Of a stretch of DNA of 64,000 nucleotides, positions 44,620 through 55,451 are shown in pieces (position 1 is the stretch's first letter; each line of letters begins with the position of its first letter). Source of the stretch: Pontederia crassipes (lineage: Eukaryota > Streptophyta > Magnoliopsida > Commelinales > Pontederiaceae); contig JAUKPH010000022.1 in the NCBI GenBank assembly GCA_030549335.1, positions 3,596,001 through 3,660,000 on the forward strand, read 5' to 3'. Below the pieces are notes generated by a model. That model was not told the origin of the DNA, did no database searches, and saw nothing but the letters and a program-made list of their open reading frames with translations. The position numbers were made by a program, and so were the translations under genes.

Positions 44620-46596
44620 GACCACCTCTCAGTGGTAGGTTAAAGTAGGGTTTAACAATGGCAATCATATTTCCCTTAAATTCAGAAAAACAGAAATCAG
44701 CAACATTGAAATCAGTGAGTAACCAATGGAAATCACAGATTTGAACCATAGAAATGTCAAGTAACTTAATCCATTTCTGAACAAGATTGGGACTAATAAT
44801 CAACCTCTCAGTTGCTCAATTAATCAAGTTCCCCAATGACATTCAGATTCAAATAATTCAGGAATCAGAAATCAGGAAGTTCAGGAATTCAGAAATTAGG
44901 AAATCAGTAGCAATTACAAATTAGAACCCTAGGAATGTCATTGCATCTTGATCATTTTTGAACTAGAATGGAATCATAAGATAACCTCTCAGTTGTCAAA
45001 ACAATTGGGGCTCCACAATGACAAAACAGGTTCTAAGAATTCAGAAATCAGAAAGGCATTCAGAATCCAAATTTTAGAAAAATCAGATTTCAGAAAGTGA
45101 GAAATTAGAATTCTAAATGGGATTGTTTCTAGAACTTGGCATTGATTCTTGATTCTTTTCTGAACAAAGATTAGATCAAATGACAACTTCTCAATTGTAA
45201 ACACAAATAGGATCTTACAATGGCAAGAACAAATTCATATCAAATACAGATTTCAGAATTCATAAATTCAATTCAGAACTTGATTCAATGCAGGAAATCA
45301 AATTTTTTCCTAATCCATCCACAATTAATCTAGACTACTACCCTATCCTAGGAGATATGGAGTTTAGCTCCACATTATTACAAAGTTTGATACAAAATGG
45401 AATGAAGAACATAAGCTAATCATCCTGATTTTTTAAGACTGCTATGCAGAAATCAACAACCCTTCAGCTCCTTCCACTCCAATTCAGCATTAATCCTTGC
45501 TTCCTTCTTACAATGGCCGACCCCTCCTTCTTTCCTTAGGGTTTTCAGCTTATATATGACTTCCTTAAACCCTTAGATCAGCATCAAATTATCCCATAAG
45601 TCCTGATGTGAGCCACCTGTTCAGGTCCTGAAATTCCAGCTGCTGTAATAGCTTTTGGACAGCAAAAAGTAGGTTGTCCCCCCTCCTTTTTCTCCTTTGT
45701 GCAGCCCTATTTCATCTGCAAGAGGGGCTAAAATAGCAAGCATCAAAGTCCTCCAATAAGATTTAAACAAATAAGGATTAGGACAGCAAGTAAAATCAGC
45801 TCAATAATCAAATGGGGTTTGGTGTTGTGCAGAATTGAAAACTAAAGTTAAAAGTGATAACTTATCAAACCCGGAATGATAACTTTGCACATATCATGGA
45901 AAATGTTCAAATATGAGTAGTTCAGAGCATTGAAGGAATCAAAGGGATTAAGATGGCAAGTGAATGAGGTCAGAAATCAAATGTGGATAAGATTTCATAG
46001 GAATGATAACTTGGGTGCCAAAAACGATAACTTGATGCCACAAAAATGATAACTTGTCATAACTTTGGTTGTGGTTATCAAAATGTGACCAAATATGAAC
46101 AGCAATGAGTTAGTACAATAATATAATGATTGCTTGAGGCCTTTGTACATAATTGATAGCTTTGCATATCGAAATGACAGTTTTTCCCTTAAACGATAAC
46201 TTGGCATTGAAAAAATGATAACTTATTCAAATGGATTGATAATTTTGTAAAAGTTGAAATATGATCATCCAAATATGATTCATTCATGATGGCAATGGAT
46301 TTGGGGCAGAATAATCACTGGAAATCGGCTAAATCAAAATAATGATAACTTGTGCACTTGGAGTGATAACTTGCCCTAAAAATGATAACTTATCATAGAA
46401 TTGAAATATTTATACATTTTAGCAATTAAGAACCTCTATGCACATGGAATTAGGTATAAAATGAGAAAGATCAACTAGTTATCACAATCCTTGCATTCCA
46501 AACACAATTGGCCAAAAGTTAGGAAATTTGAGGGCTCAATATGGGTGATTTGCATAGAAAATGGGATAAAAACATAATATGATCAGCTAGTGATCA
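44620..46596 (-). mobile_element. 3' LTR of Athila element B, right part
   Basis: Runs from the GACCA duplication to CTAGTGATCA at 46596. Joined to 41128-42004 it gives an LTR of about 2.85 kb. The same block recurs at 58081-60057 with about 1% or less difference. Confidence 0.85.
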
Positions 46597-48070
46597 AACT
46601 CCCCCAAGTTTAACCTTTTGCTTGTGCTCAAGCAAAACATTCAGAAATTAAGGACAAACTTGAATTAACAGTCCACAAATGAATTAAAAATTAGTTGAAT
46701 TAGGGCCAATGAGTTTCCCACTTTGCCAACACTCCATCCCATTCTTTCCAATTCCCAAATCTAGCTGAGGAGTCACAAAGGTTAAAGCAAATTTAAGCCA
46801 TGAAAGAAGTACTAACATTAACTGATTTGGATTACAAGAATTGTCAACTCTACTAAAAAGTTTGAAACTTCAATCTCTTCATGAACAGATTTTTCCACTG
46901 CTTAAACAGGTTTAACACCTGACTTTTATTCATGAAAATGCAAGTAAACAGGTCAAGACCTTATTTTTATTCATGCTGGTCACAGGATAAAAATCATGGC
47001 TTTATTCAGGAGAGGTTCCTTTTTGAAATTTCACTCTCTTTATTTATGCATGCATGTAATACAAAATGCAACTTTTCACTTTTCCTTTTTCCATTTTTCT
47101 CTTTTTTTTCTATTCTGTTCATGAAGTGAGCAATGATTCAAACTCAAGTATAGTTTAGACCCTTAAATGCAAACAGTCAAGATTTTCTATTTATCATGGC
47201 AGCAAGAGCCTTGACTCCTTTCTAGACATCTTCTACTTTTCATTTAATCCATGAATGTCAGCTAGTGTTACCCACAAAAAGAAAATTTTTAGTTGAAAAT
47301 TAATTCAAATGCATCTGAATTGATAATGTAAATTAAAGCAACAAGACTAATGGCCAAGTTGGCCACTTGGTATTGGAGTGTACCAACTGTCATAATGAAG
47401 TATTCTACCCATTTTAGAGTTAAAATAAATTCAGGATTGAGTTGAGCCCAAAAAATGATAACCGAGTGATAACTTGTTCAAACAATAATAACCTGGTGGT
47501 AAATGGTGATATAAACATTAAAGTAGATTGAAAACATGGTGTAAAAGTTAAAAAAGCACCAGGTTTCCTCCCCCAAGCTTAGCTTCAACACTGTCAACAG
47601 TGTTGGAAAAGATAGGCAAGGGAGAGAGTTGAGAGGGTATGAAATTGATGGAATTGTGCATTTGATCCCTTCCAATGGTTATTGCATCTCAATCAGGGGC
47701 TTAGGGTGGTCCATTCTTCATGAATTACAGCTAATCCTGCAGGGAAATAAGGGACATCAGTGGTATATTCAATATCAAATTTTTAGGGTGCACAATTCAA
47801 CAATGCATTGATATTCACTGAAATGCACTAAAATTCAGCTATGATGAATTGGGATAACTGATAGGAATGATAATTCAGATGTTGGTATGATGATTTCAGC
47901 ATGAGAGCAAAGATATTATCAGTTATCAATAGGATTTCAGTGAGAAAAAATTAAAATTAAGGGTAGGGGTACTCCCTAATTGCCAATTTATGGATTGATC
48001 TGATTCCTCCCTTCTTTATTCCTGCAAAATAGAAAGATTAAGTGTAAAATGGCTTGGGTTACCTCCCAAG
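46597..48070 (-). other. 3' untranslated region of element B with two polypurine-type tracts
   Basis: Directly inside the LTR lies AACTCCCCCAAGTTT (46597-46611), which on the minus strand is AAACTTGGGGGAGTT, the polypurine tract. A second tract, CTTGGGGGAGGAAAC on the minus strand (47563-47577), lies about 970 bp further in, next to a small hairpin AACACTG-TCAA-CAGTGTT. No protein-coding sequence is visible. A 6-bp stem hairpin (CTTGGG-TTACCT-CCCAAG, 48053-48070) precedes the integrase end. Confidence 0.7.
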
Positions 48071-49263
48071 AAGTGCCCTACTTTAATGTCTTAGGCTAGA
48101 CATTGTTCCACTTGAATTCAGCTAGGCAAACTTGACAAATCTTGCAAATTCAGCACCTCCTTAGCTGAATCTTGAGCTGTGGGGTTATATAGCTTCAACC
48201 TCTGTCCATTGACCTTGAATATATCATCCTTATCATTCAGAAGGTCCACTCCACCTTGATTTCAACTTCAAGGAAATAACTTGAGCCTTGAATTAAATAG
48301 CAACACAAGGTCTGCAACCTTGAAATCCTTCTTCAGAATCCTACTATCATGCCACCTCTTGATCCTTTCCTTGTAGAACTCTGAATTATGGTAGGCATTG
48401 AGCTAATCTCATCCAATTCATCAATTTGTAGGAGCCTTTTCTATCCACAAGCATGCATATCAAAATTTAATGCCTTGACATCCCAATATGCCTTATGTTT
48501 GAGTTCAATTGGCAAATGGCATGTTTTTCCATAAACCAACTTGTATGGGGAGGCACCAATTGGAGTTTTATATGCTGTCTTGTATGCCCAAAGTGCCTTT
48601 TTAACTTTAAACTCCAATCCTTTCTAGTCAAAGAAACTATTTTTTCCAAAATGGCCTTAATTTCTCCATTTGAGATTTCAGCTTGGCCATTTGTTTGAGG
48701 GTGGTAGGCTGTTTAAACCTTATTCTTTACCCCATACTTGTTTAGGAGGTTCTCAAAACACTTTTCTATGAAGTGGCTGCCTCCATCACTGATAACCATC
48801 CTTGGAATTCTAAATCTTGGGAAAATTGTATCTTTGAACAACTTGATAACAGCCCTGGAATCAACAACTATTGTGGGAATGACTTCTATCCACTTGGACA
48901 CATAATCAACAGCCAACAATATGAATTTGTATGCAAAGGAGCTAGGGAAGGGTCCCATGTAATCAATGCCCCATACATCAAAGATTTCAACCTCTAAAAT
49001 CCCATTTTGAGGTATGTTATTCCTCCTTGAAATAGAACCTGCCCTTTGACATTCATCACAACTCTTCACATACAAATAAGCATCTTTGAACAAGGAAGGC
49101 CAATAAAAACCAGATTGTAGAATCTTGGCAGCAGTCTTTTGAGTGGCTCCATGTCCACCATATGGAGATGAGTGGCATTCATACAGAATTGATTGGAATT
49201 CATCTTCTGGTACACATCTCCTAAAAATGCCATCAGGGGACTTCTTGAATAGAAGGTGGTCAT
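48071..49263 (-). pseudogene. Athila integrase of element B, first copy, broken
   Basis: On the minus strand from 49263: CHSSPYGGHGATQKTAAKIL-like zinc domain (reading partly out of frame), CDECQRAGSISRRN, then the core with WGIDYMGPFPSSFAYKFILL, AVDYVSKWIEVIPTIVVDSR and VISDGGSHFIEKCFENLLNK. A stop follows at NKV (near 48713), at the position where intact relatives have Ser. The C-terminal part continues in other frames with several stops. The Asp-Asp pair of the catalytic triad is present; the Glu block NGQAEIS can be read near 48690. The copy at 61532-62725 matches it closely. Confidence 0.85.
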
Positions 49264-49264
49264 C

Positions 49265-50126
49265 TCAATAGAAGTCCTTCAAGTCATGGAAAAACTTTTT
49301 CTTCTGTTGGTAAGTGTAATCAGAAGGAATGACTCCACATGCCAAATAGTTGACAATATCAGCATACCAAGGAGTAGGGGCAGCTGATATGGCCATTAGA
49401 AAATCATCAGGAAAGGAGTCATTGATAGGGAGTGAATCATTAGAATCCTTAACTCCTTCCATCCTTGATAAGTGGTCAGCAACTAAGTTTTCTGTCCCTC
49501 TTTTATCCCTGATTTCAACATCAAATTCTTGTAGCAAAAGGATCCATCTTATAAGCCTTGGTTTTGATTCCTTCTTACTAATCAAGTGCCTCACTGCTTG
49601 ATGGTCATAAGATCTGAACTTATCAAATGCAAACACCACAGCAAGCAATTCTTTTTCAGTGGTAGTATAATTGATTTGAGCCTCATCTAATGTCTTACTA
49701 GCATAGCAAATGACATAATGTTTCTTCTTCCAAGTTTGTCCCAAGACTGCCCCTACTACTTGATCAGAGGCATCACACATTATTTCAAATGGAAGAGACC
49801 AATCAAGTGGCTGGACTATAGGAGCTGAAATAAGTGCTTCTTTCAGCTGCTTGAAGGCCTTCATGCATTCTTCATCAAAATGAAAATCAGCATCTTTTTC
49901 TAACAACTTGGTAAGAGGCCTGGTTATCATTGAGAAGTTTTTGATGAATCTTCTATAGAATCCTGCATGCCCCAAGAAGCTTCTTACTGCCTTCACATTT
50001 GTAGACGGTGGCAACTTCTCAATTACTTCAATTTTGGCCTTATCCATCTCAATTCCTCTACTTGAAACAATATGTCCTAGAACAACCCCTTCTTGGACTA
50101 TAAAATGGCACTTCTCCCAATTGAGG
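49265..50126 (-). pseudogene. Athila RT thumb and RNase H of element B, first copy
   Basis: Reads [60 protein letters not shown] (RNase H start, first Asp) and [31 protein letters not shown] lacks the ten residues [10 protein letters not shown] present in element A, so a strand of the RNase H fold is missing in frame. It ends DLKDFY then TGA where the second copy has Trp (TGG). The upstream RT sequence is absent: element A sequence begins at 50127. Confidence 0.85.
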
Positions 50127-50185
50127 TTACCTCCCAAGGAGTGCCCTGCTTTAATGTCTTAGGCTGGACATCTTTCCACTTGAAT

Positions 50186-51373
50186 TCAACTAGGTAGAAT
50201 TGGCAAATCTTGCAATTTCAACACCTCCTTAGCTGAATCTTGAGATGTGGGATTATATGGCTTCAACCTCTGTCCATTGACCTTGAATATGTCATCTTTA
50301 TCATTCAGAAGGTCCACAGCTCCATAAGGATAAATTTTGTGGACTTTGAAGGGTCCACTCCACCTTGATTTCAACTTTCCAGGGAATACTTTCAACCTTG
50401 AATTAAACAACAATACCAAGTCTCCAACCTTAAATTCTTTCTTCAGGATTCTGCTATCATGCCATCTCTTGGTCCTTTCCTTATAAAATTCTGAATTATG
50501 GTAGGCATTTAGCCTAATCTCATCCAACTCATCAATTTGGAGAAGCCTCTTTTGTCCACATGCTTGCATATCAAAATTGAGTGCCTTCACTGCCCAATAT
50601 GCTTTATGCTTCAACTCAATTGGTAGGTGGCAAGTTTTCCCATAGACGAATTTGTAAGGAGAAATGCTTATAGGGGACTTATAGGCTGTCCTATATGCCC
50701 AAAGTGCCTCATTTAGCCTTTGACTCCAATCCTTTCTTGTTAAGGATACTATTTTTTCCAATATGGCATTGATTTCCCTATTTGAAATTTCTGCTTGGCC
50801 ATTTGTTTGAGGGTGATATGTTGTTGAGACCTTGTGCTTAACTCCATATTTGTTTAGGAGATTCTCAAAACACTTTTCAATGAAGTGGCTGCCTCCATCA
50901 CTTATAACCACCCTTGGAGTTCCAAATCTTGGGAAGATTACATCCTTGAACAACTTGATAACAGCCCTGGAATCAGCAACTATTGTGGGGATGGCTTCTA
51001 TCCATTTGGACACATAATCAACAGCCAACAATATGAATTTATATCCAAAGGAGCTAGGAAAGGGCCCCATGTAATCAATACCCCAAACATAAAAAATTTC
51101 AACTTCTAGGATTCCATTTTGTGGCATTTCATTCCTCCTGGAAATTGAGCCTACCCTTTGACTCACATCACAACTTTTAACATATAAATGGGTATCTTTG
51201 AACAAAGAAGGCCAATAGAAACTAGATTGTCGGATTTTTGCAGCTGTCTTTTGTGTTGCACCATGCCCACCATATAGAGATGAGTGGCAAGCCTCCAAGA
51301 TTTTCTGGAATTCAGATTGTGGTACACATCTCCTATATATGCCATCAGGGCACTTTTTGAACAAGAGGGGATC
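50186..51373 (-). pseudogene. Athila integrase of element A
   Basis: A 392-codon open stretch. Zinc domain: CHSSLYGGHGATQKTAAKIR and YVKSCDVSQR, where the second Cys of the usual C-x-x-C is Ser. Catalytic core: first Asp in WGIDYMGPF (about residue 98), second in VISDGGSHF (about 155), Glu in [12 protein letters not shown] (about 190). C-terminal part: WKFGDLVLLFNSRLK-like FKVGDLVLLFNSRLKVFPGK, KSRWSGPFKVHKIYPYGAVD. It ends with a stop at 50183-50185. It is separated from RNase H by TAG at 51374-51376, at a position where the second B copy has Trp. The changed Cys would damage zinc binding. Confidence 0.9.
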
Positions 51374-51376
51374 ATC

Positions 51377-52225
51377 CTAATAGAAGTCCTTCAAGTCATG
51401 GAAGAATTTCTTCTTCTGTTGGTAGGTATAATCAGAAGGAATGATTCCACATGCCAAGTAATTGACAATATCAGCATACCAAGGGGTAGGGGCAGCTGAT
51501 ACGATGGTGAGTGAGTCATTAGAATCTTGAACTCCTTCCATCCTTGATAGGTGGTCAGCAACTAAGTTTTCTGTTCCCCTTTTATCCCTGATTTCAACAT
51601 CAAATTCTTGTAACAATAGGATCCATCTTATGAGCCTTGGCTTGAATTCCTTCTTGTTGATCAGGTGCCTTACTGCCTGGTGATTAGTGAAGACAATTAC
51701 TTTGGATCCAATCAGATAAGATCTAAATTTGTCAAAGGCAAACACAACAGCCAACAATTCCTTTTCAGTGGTGGCATAGTTGACTTGGGCTTCATCCAAT
51801 GTCTTGCTAGCATAACATATAACATTATGCTTCTTCTCCTTGGTTTGCCCCAGCACCGCCCTTACTGCCTGGTCTGATGCATCACACATGATTTCAAAGG
51901 GTATTGCCCAATCTGGTGGCTGCACTATGAGGGCTGAAGTGAGGGCTTCCTTGAAGTGGTTGAAAGCCTTTAAGCATTCCTTATCAAAATTGAACTCCAC
52001 ATCTTTGGCCAGCAACCTTGTGAGGGGTCTGGTTATCATTGAAAAGTTTTTAATGAATCTTCTATAGAAGCCTGCATGCCCCAAGAAACTCCTTATAGCC
52101 TTCACATTCTTTGGAGGTGGCAACTTCTCAATTGCCTCAATCTTTGCCTTGTCCATTTCAATCCCTCTACTAGATACAATGTGGCCCAATACCACTCCTT
52201 CTTGAACCATGAAGTGACACTTTTC
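51377..52225 (-). pseudogene. Athila RT thumb and RNase H of element A
   Basis: Follows the RT after a stop (LILN, TAG, EKCHF). Motifs: [100 protein letters not shown] and [11 protein letters not shown]. In the FTNHQ block the usual catalytic Asp (TDH) is Asn. The RNase H would probably be inactive even without the stops. Confidence 0.88.
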
Positions 52226-52941
52226 CTAATTCAGAATTAGATTGGATTCCCTGCACCTTTGTAGGACCCTTGTCAAATTTTCTAGACAAGCTTCAAATGA
52301 ATCTCCATATACTGAAAAGTCATCCATAAATACTTCCATTATGTCTTCAATAAAATCAGAAAAGATAGACATCATACATCTTTGAAAAGTGGCAGGTGCA
52401 TTGCATAGACCAAAGGGCATTCTCCTATAAGCAAAAGTCCCATATGGACAAGTAAAAGTTATCTTGTGCTGGTCCTGAGGGTGAATAAGAATCTGCAAGA
52501 AGCCTGAATATCCATCTAGATAACAGAAGTGGGAGTGCCTTGCCAATCTCTCTAACATTTGATCAATAAAGGGAAGAGGGAAATGGTCCTTCCTAGTTGC
52601 CTTGTTCAATTTTCTGAAATCAATGCACACCCTCCAACCTGTGACTGTCCTGGTGGAAATGAGTTCATTAGAGTCTGATTTGACTACTGTAATCCCTCCT
52701 TTCTTAGGCACCACTTGGACAGGGCTGACCCATTCACTATCTTAAATGGAATAAATAATCCCAGCATTCAGCAACTTCAACACTTCCTTTTTGACAACCT
52801 CCTTCATAATTGGGTTGAGTCTTCTTTGGCATTCAATGGAGGGCTTGTAGCTGTCCTCCATGGGGATCCTATGCTTGCAAATTGATGGATTAATACCCTT
52901 AATTTCATCAATAGAATAGCCAATTACCTCCTTGTACAACC
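52226..52941 (-). pseudogene. Athila reverse transcriptase of element A
   Basis: 52742-52939 carries the start (EVVKKEVLKLLNAGIIYSI) and is followed by a stop at 52739-52741, then DSEWVSPVQVVPKKGGITVV, RVCIDFRKLNKATRKDHFPL and PFIDQMLERLARHSHFCYLD to the active site FMDDFSVYG (about 52310). CPYGTFAYRRMPFGLCNAPA precedes it. All main RT blocks are readable; two stops (near 52740 and 52224) interrupt translation. Confidence 0.9.
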
Positions 52942-53223
52942 TTAGTTTTTCAGCAACTCTTCAACTTGATTCTTTGGCAAGTTTGCATTGATAATAACTG
53001 GAAATGTTGAATTCTCCCCCAAGAATTCATACTTCAGGTTGTTGGGGAGAGGTTTGAGTTCCAATTTGGAAGAATTGACTTGAGGTGAGTTGCCTTGTTC
53101 AGCAGTGATAACTTTCTGCACTTGGTGTTGATTTCCTGAATTTTCCACTAATTTGGATGTGTTCAATACAGATTGGTATGCTGCAACCTCTGGATCCTCC
53201 AATTCACTCAAATGACCAAACAT
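52942..53223 (-). pseudogene. Linker between protease and RT of element A
   Basis: 93 open codons, reading SKLELKPLPNNLKYEFLGEN and NSTFPVIINANL near the end, the usual Athila segment just before RT. It overlaps the protease frame by 16 bp through a frameshift. Confidence 0.75.
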
Positions 53224-54095
53224 AAGTACCTTTGCAATGGATCTTCAATGGGTATTATTGTTGAGGCCTGCTCCACAATTTGATCAATCTGTCCATCCCC
53301 AAAATCATCTTGTTGACAAGCTGGCCTGCTGATAACTTGTGCAAGGTTGAACTCTATTTTGTCTTCACCAATTTGGAAGGTCAATCTCCCCTCCTTAACA
53401 TCAATGACAGCTCCAGCAGTAGCAAGAAAGGGTCTTCCAAGCAAGATGGGTGTATTCAGATCCTCATCCATATCCAAAACTACAAAGTCCACTGGTATAT
53501 AGAATTTTCCAACCTTTAGGGGTATGTCTTCAATGATTCCATGGGGATATTTGATTGCCCTATTAGGCAGTTGTAGAGACATGTTGGTGGGCTTCATATC
53601 TCCTACTTCAAGTTTCCTGCATAGGGACAAGGGTATAACACTTACAGAAGCACCCAAGTCACATATGGCCCTTTGAATTTTTCTATTTCCTATCTCACAA
53701 GGGATTGAGAAACTCCCTGGATCCTTTAGCTTAGGAGGTAACTTATTTTGAATTATTGCAGAAGCCTCTTCAGTTAGTGCAATAGTCTCACATTCCACAA
53801 TTCTCCTCCTCTTGGTTAGGATTTCCTTCAAAAATTTTGCATATGAAGGCATCTCTTGAATGGCTTCAACAAATGGTACATTAATGTATAACTTCTTCAA
53901 GATCTCTAAAAACCTTCCATATTGCTGATCCTGCTTGGCCTTTACCAACCTTTGAGGAAAAGGCACTTTGTCAAAAATCCTTCCATTGGCTTCATTTTGA
54001 AAGTTCCTTTTCTGATTTCTCACAGCAGCCTCTTCAATTCCCTTTTTCTTTAGGTTCTGGACAAGAGTGTTCCTCAGCTGAATTGCCTTCCACAT
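53208..54095 (-). pseudogene. Athila gag C-terminus and aspartic protease of element A
   Basis: 295 open codons. The start (about residues 1-60) is basic and is the end of gag. PFPQRLVKAKQDQQYGRFLE and VPFVEAIQEMPSYAKFLKEI follow. The protease active site is ICDLGASVSVIPLSL (about residue 145; DLG instead of the DTG/DSG of retroviruses, as usual for Athila), with the closing ILLGRPFLATAGAVIDVKEG at about 225-245. The frame is open across this whole part. Confidence 0.85.
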
Positions 54096-54497
54096 TCTTG
54101 AAATTTGAATTCTCTTGAGTTGGATTGGCCTCTACATTTTGCATTGGCTTGTCAACTTGCCTTCCACTCCTGAGTTGAATTGCCTTGGCTTGTTCTTTAG
54201 GGTTCATCTCTGGCTGCCCAGGAAAGAATAAAGGGGGTCTAGCTGAAGTACTGGCTTGCTGAGCAATTTAATTTTCCAGCATCTTTTGGTTGGCACTCAT
54301 GTTTTCAAGTCTAGAGTTGATCTTCAATATTTCTTCTCCTTGGCTATCCTGCTTCTTCAAGATTTGTTGCAACATTTCCTCCATCTTTGAGAATTGAGAA
54401 GCTCTTGTGAAGGTTGCTCATAGGAGGTCCTTTGTATTGGAACATTTGAGGGTTGAGTTGCATATGGAGGTGGCGATGACAAGTTGTTCACTGAATC
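54096..54497 (-). pseudogene. Gag C-terminal region of element A, multiply interrupted
   Basis: About 400 bp between the two open stretches, Gln/Pro-rich and low complexity, with several stops (for example DSVNNLSSPPPYATQPSNV after the first stop). It links the capsid domain to the protease part. Confidence 0.6.
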
Positions 54498-55178
54498 CTA
54501 GACAGGTGGCCTCCTTGTCCTGTCATGAGTAAGAAAATGGTGATTCTTTGCAATATTCTCTATCAATTGATAAGCCTCATCAATATTCTTTGATGCAAAG
54601 ATGCCTCCTGCAGCTGTGTCAAGTGCCACCTTGGATGGATAATTCAGGCCCTTATGGAAGTAATTAACTAGTTGCCAGATCTCAAAACCATGGTGTGGAC
54701 ATGCCCTCAACAGCCCTTGAAGTTTCTGCCAAGCATCACAAATATTTTCCTGGTCCAATTGATAAAACCTTACTATTTGATCCCTAAAATTGTCAGCCTT
54801 GGAAGGAGGTAAGAATTCTGATAGAAATAGTTGCATAATTGATTCCCAAGTGACCACTTCTTCAGTTTTGAGAGTTTTGTACCAAGTCTTGGCTTTATCT
54901 TTGAGTGAGAATGGGAATAGCCTCATGTAGACTGCATTCATAGGAGTGTTGTTGACGTGGACTGTGCTGCAAATCTCCTTGAAGTTGTCCAAATGTGAGG
55001 CTGGATCCTCAGCCCCTAATCCAAAAAATTGGTACTGCCTAATCATAGTAATAAGTGCTGGATTGACTTCAAAGTTTGCCACAGGTGCTTGGCCTCCATC
55101 TCCAAGTTGATTTCTGACATTGCTAGGTGAGTAGCAATCCTTCAAAGTCCTTGGTGCAGCCATATTGCCTTGCTTCAA
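54498..55178 (-). pseudogene. Athila gag, capsid domain of element A
   Basis: 226 open codons starting MKQGNMAAPRTLKDCYSP. Capsid motifs: MIRQYQFFGLGAEDPASHLD, NFKEICSTVHVN, MRLFPFSLKDKAKTWYKTLK, WESIMQLFLSEFLPPSKADN and LQGLLRACPHHGFEIWQLVN. No zinc knuckle is seen, as usual for Athila gag. It ends with a stop at PPV. Gag would assemble virus-like particles in the cytoplasm. Confidence 0.88.
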
Positions 55179-55426
55179 GCCTTTGCAATCTCCTTCTTCT
55201 CAAGAATATTCTTTCAGGCTCAGGATCTGATTAGTAATGTTTCTCTTGATTGTCCAAATTCTGCATAAATGAATTCAGAAGTATCAAATTGAGAAAAGAA
55301 AGAAAATTAGACAAAAATTGAAAATTGGGAATGATAACTTGCAAAAACTAAAAATTGGACTAACAAATGGACTAAAAACTAATCTAAAACTAATCTAAAC
55401 TATCTAAGTTAGTCTAATTGACATCA

Positions 55427-55445
55427 AATCCCCGGCAATGGCGCA
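55427..55445 (-). other. Primer-binding site of Athila element A
   Basis: Just inside the LTR end the minus strand reads GCGCCATTGCCGGGGATTTG, the TGGCGCCGTTGCCGGGGA-type binding site common in Athila/Ogre-group elements. It starts about six bases from the LTR. The leader between it and gag (55179-55426) is AT-rich. Confidence 0.8.
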
Positions 55446-55451
55446 AAAACT

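Larger units (their letters stand above)
50127..55451 (-). mobile_element. Internal region of Athila element A (gag-pol), 3' end truncated
   Basis: On the minus strand: primer-binding site, gag, protease, RT, RNase H and integrase in the Ty3/gypsy order, followed at 50127 by element B sequence instead of its own 3' region and LTR. The clade is inferred from the gag block (HLDNFKEICSTV, CPHHGFEIWQLV), the protease DLGASVSVIPLSL, and the RT blocks SPVQVVPKKGG and FMDDFSVYG. Confidence 0.9.

Noticed and set aside
42005..46596. A single 4.6-kb LTR of element A or B
   Set aside because: An internal LTR end (CTAGTGATCA at 44619) and the GACTA/GACCA flanks show an LTR nested in another LTR.
47629..47811. 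60-residue frame duplicated at 61090-61272
   Set aside because: Lies in the Athila 3' untranslated region, no similarity to known proteins, identity due to duplication.
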